A DNA stretch of 64,000 bases from Datisca glomerata (lineage: Eukaryota > Streptophyta > Magnoliopsida > Cucurbitales > Datiscaceae): assembly GCA_003255025.1 (NCBI GenBank), contig QANY01005285.1:819001-883000 (forward strand), given 5' to 3'. Of the stretch, positions 9,919 to 22,595 are shown one piece after another. The position numbers and the translations under genes are program-made. Position 1 is the first letter of the stretch. Each line of letters opens with the position of its first letter. Below the pieces are notes generated by a model. It saw only the letters and a list, made by a program, of their open reading frames with translations. It ran no database searches and was not told where the DNA came from.

Positions 9919-11330
9919 ACTATCCAGGAAAACCAAAAGTCCAATATTACATGTTGTACATGTCGCACCGGTGAGCATCTGAGAGGAGATCAAGCCTGCC
10001 AGTAGAGGAGATGCTTATATAGAAGCAATGGGCAAATAAGCTACTTCAAATTCCCACGGATCTTACAGTTTACACCAGAGACTTTTTTCTCTATAAGGGT
10101 CAAGTAGTTGTTCCTGCAATACCATCAATTAGTTTGAAACTTTTGCATGAGTTTCATGATTCTAAGTTAGGGGGGATTCTGGTCTCCTTCACACTTATAA
10201 GCGGCTCAAACAACAATTCTATTGGCCTAACATGCTTAAGGAAGTTCATGATTATATTATGCACTATGATGTACGTCAGCGCATCAAAACAAAGACAATG
10301 GCTCCGACGGGACTACTTCAGTCCTTACCAATTCCAACTCAGGTATGGGAAGACATCACCCTTGATTTCATTGAGGGAGTACCTCGGTCCAATGACAAAG
10401 ACACTGTATTAGTTGTTGTAGATCGGCTAAGCAAGTTCGCCCATTTCATTTCCCTTACACATCCGTTTTCTGCTGAGATAGTAGCTGAGAAATTTATTGA
10501 TAATGTTGTAAAACGTCATGGCATGCCGCGGACCATAGTTAGTGACTGAGATCCCATCTTTTTAAGAAACTTTTGGCAGGAATTTTTCAAGATGTCAGGG
10601 TCCAAATTGACACTCAGTTCAACATACCATCCCCAAACGGAAGTTGTCAATCACTGCGTTCAACAATACCTGTGTTTCTTTGTTCACCAATGGCCCCGCA
10701 ATAATTAAAGCAAAATTTGCACATAGCAGTTAGCTGGATGAAACAACTTGCAGATGCTAAATGAAGAGATGTCAGCTTCAATGTTGGTGATTTGGTCTTG
10801 CTCAAACTCCATCCTTACCGCCAACAATCCGTTTTTGCACGCGCTCATCAGAAGCGAGCAAGTAAGTATTTTGGACTGTACTAAATCCTTGAGAAATTAG
10901 GTGGTGTGGCCTACAAACTGAGGTTTCTTGAAACTGCTCGAATACATCCGGTATTTCATGTGTCCTTGCTCAAACCATTTACTGGCACTTCTCCAGCTTC
11001 AATTCTTGACTTGCCACCAACCACAGATGATGACATCATAACATTGGAACCACAATACTCTGGACAGTCGCTGGATAAAAAAAGGAGATACTTCCGTTGA
11101 AGAGCAACTGGTCAAATGGAAACACTTGTCTCTAGAAGATGCTACTTGGGAGCTGTGGATACATTGCACTAGCAATTCCCTAAGGTGGAGCTTGAGGACA
11201 AGACTCCACTTAATGGGGTGGGTATTGATAGAACAAGGAGGTCTCTACGGATCTCTAAACCCAATCCACGATACTTGGGCTGATACAATCAGCCCAACCA
11301 GCCCTACTAATATTTGCCAGCCCAATTAGA
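9919..11330 (+). pseudogene. Ty3/gypsy integrase with chromodomain, relic
   Basis: After the RNase H linker come a degraded zinc-binding region (KLLHEFHDSKLGG, then a stretch whose second Cys pair is lost) and APTGLLQSLPIP. The catalytic core follows: WEDITLDFIEGVP, VVVDRLSKFAHF and RHGMPRTIVSD with a stop right after the second Asp. STYHPQTEVVNHC keeps the Glu but lacks the three or four residues usual before TEVVN. The C-terminal part gives GGVAYKLRFL and IHPVFHVSLLKPF, then LVKWKHLSLEDATWE, a chromodomain that would have targeted insertion to chromatin, and SLRISKPNPRYLG. At least three frame changes (near 10230, 10700 and 11100) disable it. Confidence 0.87.
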
Positions 11331-12311
11331 TATTTCTTTTATTCTTGTTTTTAGCTTGTAATTTCCTTGTTTATTTGCTGAAGTGTGTTTTCCTTATTTA
11401 TTTCCTATAATATAGAAACTCTTGTGTAACTGCAGAATTTAAGCTTCAGTTTCTTTAGAGGTAGTGGAGCACGAGCCTCCTAAAGACTCGGACACTCTTA
11501 GAGTAGTTATAGTTATGGTTTTATGTATAAGAAGGTGGGGAAGGAATGAGAATGGGAAGAAGCTTTAATTGTCAAAATTGTGGTTTGATCCCCACCCTAA
11601 GAGGATTACCGATTGTAACGAATCACTCTTCTCTGATCGTGACCTATCACCTAATTATTTCCAAACCTAGAATTTCAACATCATAAAGATAGATTCATGC
11701 AAACCTGAACTTGCATATAACTACCTTAATTTTTTGTTTCTAGTTTACTCCTATGAATAAACTGGCACAATAAAATAAAGATCACTAACGGTTGTCATGA
11801 GTGCGTAGTATACTATAAACTAGAGAGACATCATAAACACTGTTAAGTGATCAACAACATGATCTTCTGATCACCTTTGGAAGAGATGACCACTCTCACC
11901 CAGTTCTTCTACTCATCTCTATTTTAGAGCCGTTATTATTTATATTGGCTTTACTTGCTCTGACTTCGCTGCTTCCTAATCCTAACCATGTCTTTGCTGC
12001 TTCCTAATCCTAACCATGACTAAATTGCCTACTCAGGAAGGATGCTGCTGCAAATGTATGTGTTGCGTACCATGATGATAAATTCACTCCCTTTCTATCA
12101 GCTTTAACAAGAGATTTCTATTACAAACAGTAGTTGATAACTTTCATTTCTTATAATACTAGTGTATATGACAAAGGATAATCCAAAATATTACCAAAGA
12201 CCATTACTTAAAAGAACGGCATTATAACAGCAAAAAAAAGGCTCTCGACTGCTGTAACCAAAGTATAAGCTATATTATATATGAACTGATGTGGAAGTAT
12301 TATAATTACGC
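11331..12311. other. Intergenic stretch, possible LTR remnant at its left
   Basis: 11340-11640 has features of an LTR 3' part (a T-rich stretch, CTATAATATAG near 11405, then GGATTACCGATTGTAACGAA), but no second copy was found. 11980-12020 holds a direct duplication of CTGCTTCCTAATCCTAACCATG. The rest, up to the IST1-like stop codon, shows no gene and presumably includes that gene's 3' untranslated region and terminator. Confidence 0.45.
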
Positions 12312-15097
12312 TTATGATTTACGATTGTACTTGAGAGCTTCAAAACGAGCTGCAAGAGCATCATAATCTGGTAACTTAGGATGAACACGAGGATCTGGCT
12401 TAACATGAGATGAAGGTACTGACGGTGGCTGCCGATCAGGAGGTAGATAAATGCCACGGCCAGTATTAGTAGTAGGTTCTTCATCAGCTTCAATTCCTTC
12501 ATCACAATCTGATACATCAAACTTTATATCTGACTGTGCAGCCGCCTGACCATTGTTATTATAGCTGTGTCTCCTGTAATCTTTATTACAGTTCATATCC
12601 TCAGACTCTGTCTCCTCATCCCTCAGATAGTGAGAGCTATCAAAGCTCTGGGACTCGTATATCCTCTTCTGCTGACCTCTAAATTGGTCATTTATTGATG
12701 GTTCGTTTGGCGTGTAAACCCCTGTAGTAGAATTGCTAGGAATGTTCAACTTAGTGTCTGGACCTGAAAAGTCTTTGCTGGCCAGAAAGGCAGCAGCCTG
12801 TGCAGCAGCAACTGCTTTCTTGGCTGAGTCGGCAGCTGCTTCTGCAGCTGATGCTGTGTCTTGGAATTGCATTTCATCCTTTTCTCTACTACTTGTTGTT
12901 CTGGACAAGAGGAACAACAATTGTTTGAAAATTTGTGTGGTACTAAATTTCTTAGTTTTAGCTATAAGAAATTGATCTGTTATGAAATGGCTACATTACC
13001 TGACAGTTGATGTGTTATGCTCTGCAGACTGGTATGTTGCCGGCTTCAAAGGTAAGCTGGTAGCACTAACGAAAGTTTGTGGCCCTTCCTGATCAAACAA
13101 TGAACACAAACATGATATCAACAATAGCCTCGAGGCTTGAATGATGTGGTTGTGGGAGATTGAGAGAGAGAAGAACAAACTATAAGTTCTTCAGGAGGTT
13201 TAAGAAGCTCAATCTCAGATTCTCTCGTATCCCAAACAATCTGGTATTCTTTGGCTATTTCCTTCATAATTTTAAGCTTCACTTGACCAGTAGGGGTTCT
13301 AACAGAGAGCTTGTCAATCAGCTGTAAGAAAATACAAACAATTATACACTAACGCTGGTAAACTTAAACTTATGGAGCAGACATACACAATATGGTAGAC
13401 ATAATGAAGTGTTCGACAGTGATAAAAAGGTAGAAATTGGTTACCATCCGATTAACACCGCAGTTGGGCCGTAGATCAGTAGCTGCAGAGACAAAATCAT
13501 TTCCATACTTCTTCTTAAAAATGTCCCTAATTGCTACTAGTTCAGGAATTTCTGAGCATCTTGGAGCTGCAAATATTAAACTAGCAATCCCTTCTTTCAG
13601 ATCCGCTGGGCATTCCCTGCAACATTTTGGAGAAAATCAACAGTGCTGCATGCATTTTTACCTTTACTAAGTGAAACTGGATATCATGTTTACTTCACCT
13701 TTGCTTTGCAATGATTGAAAGTCTAGCAACGATTAATTCACAGAAGAGCTCGATAAACTCATTTGCAGCTAATATATTCTGCTCTCTTATCACGTGTTCA
13801 ACCTGGCCACCATAAACACTTGTTGTGTTGACATACTAAGATAGGAATATACACAACACTAAAAATGAAATGTCCTAACTTCCTCGTTTCTTTAATTTGT
13901 TTATCTTACTACATGTTGTATCCTTGATTGCAGAATCCAATTTATATACTTATCAAAATCAGAGAAAGAAAAGCAGAGAAGAAAAAGCCAATTAGCTGAG
14001 TAGGATCCAAGTATGATCTTAATCATCTTATGTCTCTTTTGTCCAAGAAAGATTGATATTTGATACAGCTGCAAAGGCTGTGGAGATTTAGACCATTAAA
14101 TTTATTGGACAAGGTGATGGATATTCATGCATAGATTGACAATTCAATTACATGAAATTTAAAAAGATAGTAAGTGAGAGCAGAATCATGAGGGCACATG
14201 AGTCTATATTGGACAACCTAGGAGACATACAATGGTTATTGTCTATACAAGACACATGTGAATTAGCTTTTTAACTGAGTAATGTTGCTGCATATATGAG
14301 TGATACATTCTCTGTTTCCATTTATTTCTGCTTGTCTTCCAATGTAACCTAGTGAGCATGTTATTTTCTATATTTATGCTGTGGAACCCATAAAAGTTAT
14401 ATTGGATCTGCAAAAGAGTTCAAAACTTGATATTCTGAGATGTCCCTTTGTTTTATTAAGGGTACTGATGAGCTAAGAGGACTAATTATGAACCATGAAG
14501 AGTTGTATATGCAAAAGAGTTCAAAACTTGATATTCTGAGATGTCCCATTGTTTTATTAAGGTACCGACGAATGGATGGCAAAAACTAACTTTGTAACTC
14601 GCAGAACACAATGATAACAATGAGATGTTTGAAAATATCAAAGAAAGGCCATTACCCGGATACGAGCAGTTGCATCCTGGCCAGACTGAAGGAGTAAAGC
14701 AATGTCACGCCTCATCTGCTTCACCACAACCTCTCGCTTGTTCCTCAGCAGCTTTATCCTCGCCACAGCCATTTTCGCCGCAGTTTTGCTGTAATTTTCC
14801 ATTGATTTTTCTCAGTTGGTCCAATAAAACCCTAAGATTTGTTTGTCTTTTTTAGAAAATTCAAGGAAGAAAGTAAAAACTAGTCGACTTAAGTGTTTGC
14901 AACTTCTGTTTTCTCACATTTTCACGGAAATCAAACAAAAGGCAGTTTTGGGTCCCTGAGAAAAGTGACACCCAAGTCCCACATACAGAAAGAAGTATCG
15001 CTTGAAAGTGAAAAGAAAAAGCGATCGACAAGAGGATGGCAATGTACCATCTGGAGGAGTTGAAGCTCCTTCGAAAGAGAGAGAGGCCGAGCTTCAT
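12312..15097 (-). CDS. IST1-like protein (ESCRT-III associated Vps4 regulator), 425 aa, 7 exons
   Basis: IST1 proteins bind ESCRT-III and the Vps4/SKD1 ATPase and tune multivesicular-body sorting at endosomes. Exons on minus: 15097-15048, 14788-14656, 13802-13699, 13616-13445, 13321-13181, 13088-13000 and 12900-12312. All six introns are GT-AG and the joined frame is open. Residues 1-190 form the Ist1 domain: SLFRRSFNSSRCKTAAKM, RIKLLRNKREVVVKQMRRDI, TARIRVEHVIREQN, FCELIVARL, ECPADLKEGIASLIFAAPRC, FVSAATDLRPNCGVNR and KLSVRTPTGQVKLKIMKEIA. The tail is low-complexity, Ala-rich then acidic, and ends in DYDALAARFEALK, matching a MIM1 motif for MIT domains. The frame is also open upstream to ATGs at 15139 and 15178; the chosen start gives the usual plant N-terminus. 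This is the best-supported host gene here. Confidence 0.93.
14410..14568. repeat. Direct duplication in intron 2 of the IST1-like gene
   Basis: About 55-60 bp starting GCAAAAGAGTTCAAAACTTG at 14410 recur at 14511 with very few changes; the period is 101 bp. It lies in the 853-bp second intron (14655-13803) and does not touch splice sites. Confidence 0.85.
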
Positions 15098-15179
15098 TAG
15101 CTTCCAGGTGTGAGTAGCGGCTGTGCTGGCGACCGTCATGGCGGAGTGGTGAGCGAGTCCCGAGTGACAACCAGACACG

Positions 15180-16399
15180 ATTATAACCTCCGGGTCCTTA
15201 AGACAGTGACGGTCTCTGAGGCTGGAAAGACATAGAAGGTTACGATCTTGATCGGACGGTCCAGGGGATCCAATGCATCACCGACCTCACTGATAAAGCT
15301 TGATTATATCTGGACTTAAATAAAAGGGGTAGCTAGTTTTGGAAGGGGGGAATATAGCCGTTAGGGGATGTGAATGGGGAAGGCGTCTGCTAGGCCTAAG
15401 AATCCGATGCAAGAGTGGTCTGAAACTGCTACGTGTCAAAAGAGCACTTATCCTAGTCATAAAGCATCTTATGACTAAGTCAATTGACCTGCAGAGCTTT
15501 TAGACTTTTCAAGTGCACATCCCTAGCGCGGATCACTCTCCGATGCCTTGATGCTGGATTAATCTGGCTGTGTGATCGACCAGATCAATCTCAACTGTTA
15601 GATGATTTGAAGATTCTTTTTATTTCTTTGACCTGCAGCATTGGTAATCCTCCCACCATCTTTTCTTTCAATTTTCATAAGATCCCTTTCCCTCCCACTG
15701 CTCTCAATCTCATTCTTGCTCCATCTCTTTCTTCCTCTATTCTCGATCTTCTTTTTCCATCTTAGAAACTCAAATGGACGAAAGGTTAGCTCATCTTCTT
15801 TCAATCTATCACAGCTCCTTGTTTCCATTAATTTTTCAGTTTGTAACATTCGAAACCCTTGACCTCTCCTATCTTCTCCATCTACTTTTCCACTTTGGAA
15901 CCTTTTCCTTCGACTTCAACCCAAAACGTAGGGCACGCGAACTCAGTTTCTCCTCCAACGTGAACGACCAAAAGTTAGGACATGTGAAAATCAATTTCTC
16001 CTTCAACCAACACCCAGGGCACGCGAAACTCAGAAATTCAGAAGTTTCCCCTTCTCCTTCGACTTCAACCCAAAAGCTATGGCACACGAATGATCAATTT
16101 CTCCTCCAATGAATTATATCTCCAACGTGAACGACCAATTTCTTCCTGTCAGAGTTGATTCTGGCCGTTTCTGAGAAGTCTCAAAAGTTCACCCACGAAG
16201 CTCAAGTGGAAGCTCCCACACAAAGCTCGCATAGGAGAAATCTCAGAAGTTCGTTTCGCAGGTAAGATCTGATCTTTAAAAAAAATCTGATTCTGCTTAC
16301 ATTTTTAATTCGCATGCTTCACCAATGTGTTTATATTATACGGATGAAAGTATCGTTTTAAATTTCTTCATTTATCACAACGACAAGGGTTTTTATTGG
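15180..16399. other. Intergenic region; possible 5' leader of the adenosine kinase copy
   Basis: The left part is the shared upstream region of the minus-strand IST1-like gene. 15650-15800 is CT-rich. 15905-16140 has diverged repeats built from CTTCGACTTCAACCCAAAA, GGGCACGCGAA and CTCCAACGTGAACGACCAA. At 16258-16263 CGCAG/GTAAGATCTGATCT looks like a genuine 5' splice site, and a good acceptor (CTTTTTGTAG) ends at about 18446, just before the adenosine kinase exon. A leader intron is therefore plausible, though unproven. No convincing coding frame was found. Confidence 0.4.
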
Positions 16400-17290
16400 T
16401 GAATAGGAATAATTCTCGAAGTTCGGCCACATCAGCGGAGAAGAAAAATAATTAAAGCAAATTCTACAGAAGCATTACGAGAATAGTTGAATTTGTCATA
16501 TTGGCAGATCTGAAGAAGCTGATCCGGAGCTACTCTCCTAACTAAGGTAACTGAAGTATAAAAGTCGCACAGGGAGTCACGAAAACCAGAGAAGCCAATC
16601 AAGGGACTGTGGCAAAGCTGGTAGCAATTACTACAACCATCAGATTCGTCATATTACGTCAAATTATTCAAATTCAAAAAGTTGTTAATACTAATAAACA
16701 AGATGTACAGGCAAAATTTCATATGACACGTGATAAGATCTAGACCGAAAACTCCATCGAGGAGAAGATAGGGTGAGAACCGTAGGTTCAACTAGGCGGT
16801 TATTAAGAATAGATCAATCAGACAAAAGTACATGGATTACCGACTCGGCAATCCAAAGAAAAGCTAATCAAGACCGTTGGATTGGTCAGACGGTCAAGAT
16901 TTACTAAGTTGTTAATGCTGATAAGCTAGATCTCAGAAAATATTCTGTTGATCCTATTTTTAGATAGAATTAGATAAGCTGTATCAAATTCTATGTAATC
17001 GATTGAATGCCTATAAATAAAGACAAGATGTAACTCCAACAAAAGACAACAACTCTCAACACTCATACGAAACAAGCTGACTATGCAACTTGCATTAACC
17101 TTGTAAACCCTTTCTCCATAATGAAATATTATCACAATCTCCCTGTGGTTTTTCTTCCCTTTAAGGGTTTCCGCATAAATCATGGTGGTGTTATTCTCTC
17201 ATTCTCTCCCTTAATTATTCTCTATATTTTTATATTATGATGTAGAGAATTCACGATCAATTCTCAAAGACCGTGAATTTTTCTTTTACA
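16400..17290 (+). mobile_element. Solo LTR, 891 bp, with target duplication ATTGG
   Basis: It begins TGAATAGGAATAATTC and ends TTCTTTTACA, and is flanked by ATTGG at 16395-16399 and 17291-17295. Inside, CTATAAATAAAG (17011-17022) is a good TATA box. Downstream come the CAAC-rich stretch and GTTTTTCTTCCCTTTAAGGG usual in the R/U5 region of plant LTRs. The flanking DNA is one unit of a local duplication that is uninterrupted at about 17480, which independently marks the inserted segment. No internal region exists, so unequal recombination between two LTRs is the likely origin. The family is probably Ty1/copia, but this is not certain. Confidence 0.82.
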
Positions 17291-17295
17291 ATTGG

Positions 17296-17585
17296 TTATA
17301 TAAGTTCTTTTTGTTATAATTTTGTTCGATAACCAAAGCATATTATATGAGAAATGTAATTTGGGAATGATTTGCAAAATTTTCTGATTCTGCTTACTTT
17401 TTTAGTTCTCAAGCTTCACTGATGTGTTTATATTATACTGATGGCAGTATAGTTTTAAATTTCTTCATTTATCATAGGGTTTGTCTTGGTTTTATCATTT
17501 CTTTTTGTTTTAAATTTGTTCCATATCGAAAACATTATTCTATGAGAAATGTAATTTGGGAATGATTTGCAAAAATAGTTCTAAT
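17296..17585 (+). repeat. Local duplication, about 190-bp unit
   Basis: TATGAGAAATGTAATTTGGG is at about 17346 and again at 17540, each preceded by a TTTTTGTT...TTTGTTC segment. The segment CTGATTCTGCTTAC...TTAAATTTCTTCATTTATCA occurs at 17383-17475 and also left of the solo LTR at 16288-16378. The original unit was thus duplicated in tandem, and the solo LTR entered the first copy. Confidence 0.8.
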
Positions 17586-19127
<1,542 letters not shown>

Positions 19128-19520
19128 GTGAGTTTCTTTTCTTACCTTGTTATCTGATTCAATTGTTTTTCTACCTTATCACATTCAATAAAAACATCAC
19201 ATCCTTCACATTTTTCTTGATAATCAGAAGAGGTTGGACCTTACTTTCCCATCATAACTCTGTAATTTACTTCCCAAAATGTCTACATCTTTTGTTTATT
19301 CTCTAATATTCAAGGGGGATTATTGTGATTCCTCCACAATCTACTTCAATTTCAAATGGGACACAAATTTTGCAGTTAATGGTCATTCCCTACCTTTGAC
19401 TGTATATAGTAGTATATATCGATTCTCTATTACTATCTTCATTCATAGTTGAATAATATAGGTTAAATTTTATCCTTTCTTGTCATGCAGAACATTTTTG
19501 TTCAAATAACAAACACGGAT
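19128..19520. other. AT-rich spacer after the adenosine kinase fragment
   Basis: It begins as intron sequence after the GTGAGT donor. No further exon is visible. 19412-19450 carries an early direct copy of the CTCTATTAC...ATCTTCATTCATAG motif used in the stem-loop just downstream. Confidence 0.4.
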
Positions 19521-19645
19521 GGCTCAATAATAATTCTCTATTACGATCTTCATTCATAGTTTAATTATCTAGTAATCATTCATGCATTACTCTACTTGGT
19601 TCATCTTTGCTAGAATGAAGATAATAATAGAGAATTATTTGAGCC
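19521..19645. repeat. MITE-like inverted repeat
   Basis: An arm beginning GGCTCAATAATAATTCTC (19521-19557) pairs with the reverse complement of 19612-19645, about 35 bp with few mismatches, around a loop of about 54 bp. A third, direct copy of the arm core is at 19412-19450. The size and structure suit a small non-autonomous DNA transposon, but no target duplication was recognised. Confidence 0.5.
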
Positions 19646-20159
19646 TACTTTAGGTATCAACTTTGCTAAAGATGGGATGCAAGAGAAGGACCGGTTATCC
19701 CTAGTTATTGTTCAAAGTGACTAATATCAACTAATGAAGCTTACCTATAAACTAAATTGGCCAATTTATGAAGCACTCGTGGTTTGTTTGAGGCTATCCT
19801 CACACATTGCAACTTGATCCCAATGGTAAAATGGTGCAGTTGAAGTACTCATTAAAAAGTACCAGGATTTGCATCTTGTTATGTTATTTTCTGGTGTAAT
19901 ATTTGTGTAGTTATGCATATAAGTAGGTTTGAAGAGGGGTTTTTGAGTGTTTAGAAGGGATTTGTATAAGAAGAAATATTCATTTATAATGGTGTTGAAT
20001 TCAATAAATGAAAATTGTTAATGTTTATATTGACAAATCAGAAATTTTGAGACAAAAAATATTATGTTACTCCACAGAGCAACCGTGCGTACTACCTTCA
20101 CAAAAGCCTTATATGAATTGATGAAATAGAAGGATTTTTACAAATAGTATATATTAAGT
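19646..20159. other. Spacer, nothing recognised
   Basis: No open frame of note and no repeat other than short AT-rich words. I see no gene here. Confidence 0.5.
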
Positions 20160-20530
20160 GAATAAATGAAAATGACTCTAAGTAAATTTAAAATGATCAA
20201 GTATGTGAAAATGATAAATGTAAAATATAATTATATAAGGTAAAGTGTGTGAAAATAGCTAAGTGTATGAAAATTAACAAATGTGTATAACGGTTAAGTG
20301 TTGGAAATGGGATGACCTCTACAAAGAGTATATATTAAGTGAAGAAATGTAAATGATTAAGTAAAATTAAAATGCTCAAGCGTGTAAAAATGATGCTACG
20401 TGTGTGTAAAAATAACTAAGTGTTTCAAAATAACTACATAAATATGCTAAGAATATGAAAATATGTGAAAATGACCAAGTGTGTGAAAATGAGTAAGGGC
20501 GTGAAAATGACTAAGTGTAAAAAATGAGCT
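20160..20530 (+). repeat. Degenerate short tandem repeat (AAGTGTGTGAAAATGA family)
   Basis: Variants of AAGTGTGTGAAAATGACT occur about 15 times with irregular spacing of 16-30 bp. It is A-rich and noncoding and adjoins the next, unrelated array. Confidence 0.75.
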
Positions 20531-20564
20531 TGTATCGATGGTGAATGGCTATTTTCATATAAAT

Positions 20565-20830
20565 GCCCAAACGCCACCAGCAGGTGAATCACCTACCATG
20601 AATGGCGTTTGGATCCTGCTGGTGGCGTTTAGGCCCCAAACGCCATGGTAACTGGCGTTTGGCTCGTGTACCAGTGACACGGGCCAGACGTTAGTGTGTC
20701 TGCCGTTTGGGGCCTAAACGCCACCAACAGGCCCCAAACGCCAGTCATGGATGGTGAATCACCTACCATGATTGACGTTTGGGGCCTGTTGGTGGCGTTT
20801 GGGCTCGAAACACTACACACACATGTGTTT
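20565..20830. repeat. Cluster of ten TGGCGTTTGG/CCAAACGCCA motifs in alternating orientation
   Basis: The decamer or a close variant occurs near 20570, 20601, 20623, 20636, 20651, 20702, 20713, 20732, 20775 and 20791, in both orientations. Between copies run CTG(C/T)TGGTGGCG and CACCTACCATGA (20590 and 20760), so larger inverted and direct repeats overlap. The GC content is well above that of the flanks. Open frames here on both strands are by-products of the repeat. Confidence 0.85.
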
Positions 20831-20867
20831 GGTCCCAATACTCTCTATTGGATCGTGACACGTGCAT

Positions 20868-21140
20868 GTCAACTTCAGGATAATGTAACTTTTGACTCGG
20901 ATGGAACCGCGTAGGCCATGAAATATCAAATCAAAGCTTATTCAGAGATCTATATGTGTGATTAGTTTCGAGTATAAAAAGCACTGTTTTAAGTATTTTT
21001 AGAGGCCCAGAAGTTGTTTCAGTCTTAATTTTAGGCTTTTCGTACTTCCCATCTCTTTTAATTTTTAGGGTTTTTATATGCTTATAAATTAAAACGTAAA
21101 TAGGTTATTTTCCAAATTTTATGGGGTTATAATTTATAAA
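20868..21140 (+). repeat. LTR-like remnant related to 35556-35760
   Basis: AAATATCAAATCAAAGC...TTCAGAGATCTA and GCACTGTTTTAAGTA...AGGCCCAGAAG parallel AGATATCAAATTGAAGC...TTCGGAGATCTA and ACAGTTTTAAGT...GAAGCCCAAAA at 35595-35690. Both are followed by T-rich sequence with a GGGTT(T/C) motif. This looks like old LTR sequence without coding parts. The remainder to 21750 shows nothing recognisable. Confidence 0.5.
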
Positions 21141-21754
21141 ATAAAACGTTAAAATTTCAATATTCAATTTCAAACTTTTAGAGGATATGATCTATTTATA
21201 GATAGAATCTGACCTTGAGAGTTATACGTGTTCGTCAAACCATTAAATAAGATTTACCGACCATCATAACATCATGACCGATAATTATATATGGTGAAAA
21301 CCCATCTTGCTTGATACTTGTCACAAAAGCACAACAACATTATCAATGATAACTTTTAACGAGTTTATGAATAAGTGTTCAATTGTATTGAGAATCTTTA
21401 ATTAATTCAATCTAATTTCACATAATAAATGAGTATCATGATTGTTTGCATTAGAATAACGAGTTTTTTCTATTTTTATAGATGATTTTTCCGGTGTACG
21501 GTAAATAATTATAAAAATATCAATTTTAAGGAAAATTGTGAAGAATGGTGATTAAGCCATATAAATGGTGATTAGGAGCAAAAAGTGGCGATTGGAAGGG
21601 AGACTAGTGATCGTCTATTTGTACATGGGGTTTGGGGACTGAAACAGGCTATTGGAGGCATAAAACTAGCGCTTACTTTGACGATGCGATTAGCACTTTC
21701 AGGATGACATTTAGGGGCTAAAAATAGGTGATTCGCCTATTAGGTATGACGATT

Positions 21755-22595
21755 AAGTTGTACGTATTTGGTGAACCCTCCCAAAAATTATTATTTTGTT
21801 CGTATTTGATGAATCCCTCCAAAAATTATTAATTTATATGTATTTAGTGAACTCCACTACGTAATTGGTGAACCTCAGTACGTAATTGGTGAAGCTCTTC
21901 AAGAATTATTTTTTTGTACGTATTTGGTGAACTCCACCACGTAATTGGTGAACTCAATCACTTAATTGGTGAACCCCAGTACGTAATTGGTGAACCCCTC
22001 CAAAAATTATTATTTTGTACGTATTTGGTGAACCCCTGTATGTAATTTGGTGAACTCCCTTTAAGAATTATTCTTTTGTACTTATTTGGTGAACCCCACT
22101 ACGTAATTGGTGAACCCCACTACGTAATTGGTGAACCCCACTACGTGATGATGAATCCCTCAAAGAATTATTTCTTTGTGCGTATTTCGTGAAGCCCACT
22201 ACGTAATTGGTAAACCCCACTACGTATCTGGTGAACTCCAGTACGTATTTGGTGAACTCCAAAAAAGAATTATTCTTTTGTACGTATTTGGTGAACCTCT
22301 CCAAGAATTATTTTTTTGTATGTATTTGGTGAACCCCACTACGTAATTGGTGAACCCCTCTGAGACTTATTCTTTTGTACGTATTTGGTGAACCCCGATA
22401 CGAATTGGTGAACCCCACTACGTAATTGGTGAACCCCTCCAAGAATTATTATTTTGTACGTATTTGGTGAACCCCATTACGCAATTGGTGAATCCCAGTA
22501 CGTAATTAGTGAACCCCTTCAAGAATTCTTCTTTTGTATGTATTTGATGAACCCCACTACGTAATTGGTGAACCCCAGTACGTATTTGCTGAACA
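21755..22595 (+). repeat. Minisatellite built on ACGTAATTGGTGAACCCC
   Basis: An 18-20 bp unit, TACGTA(A/T)TTGGTGAAC(C/T)CC, is repeated some 30 times. It is grouped into higher-order blocks of about 75-110 bp that end CC(A)AGAATTATT(A/T)TTTTGTACG. Copies are diverged, and block length varies with the number of inner units. The apparent protein on the minus strand (FTKY/VGF repeats) is only the translated repeat. Confidence 0.9.

Larger units (their letters stand above)
1045..11330 (+). mobile_element. Decayed Ty3/gypsy chromovirus, split by a nested element
   Basis: Pieces occur in the Ty3/gypsy order: protease (about 1045-1400), reverse transcriptase (1623-2250), RNase H (to 2832), then after an interruption of 7,081 bp, integrase (9919-10900) and a chromodomain-like segment (about 11100-11150). 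The chromodomain and the integrase tail YKLRFLETARIHPVFHVSLL place it with plant chromoviruses. No gag, primer site or clear LTR could be identified at either end. The sequence 11340-11640 is a plausible 3' LTR remnant, but no matching 5' copy was found. Joining 2832 to 9919 restores the frame across the RNase H/integrase linker (AADA followed by LSRK), proving that the split came from a later insertion. Confidence 0.85.

Noticed and set aside
12733..12975. Plus-strand frame antisense to IST1-like exon 7
   Set aside because: Overlaps a real exon; the composition mirrors the Ala-rich tail on the other strand.
14625..14855. Plus-strand frame over IST1-like exon 2
   Set aside because: Antisense of a conserved exon with correct splice sites.
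20629..20914. Two frames with repeated GVWGLLVAF-like words
   Set aside because: They translate the GC-rich dyad repeat, not a protein.
21755..22595. CRISPR-like regular repeats
   Set aside because: Units are diverged, spacers are themselves repeats, the context is a plant nuclear genome and there are no cas genes. It is a minisatellite. The same reasoning covers the arrays at 45388-46920 and 8017-8600.
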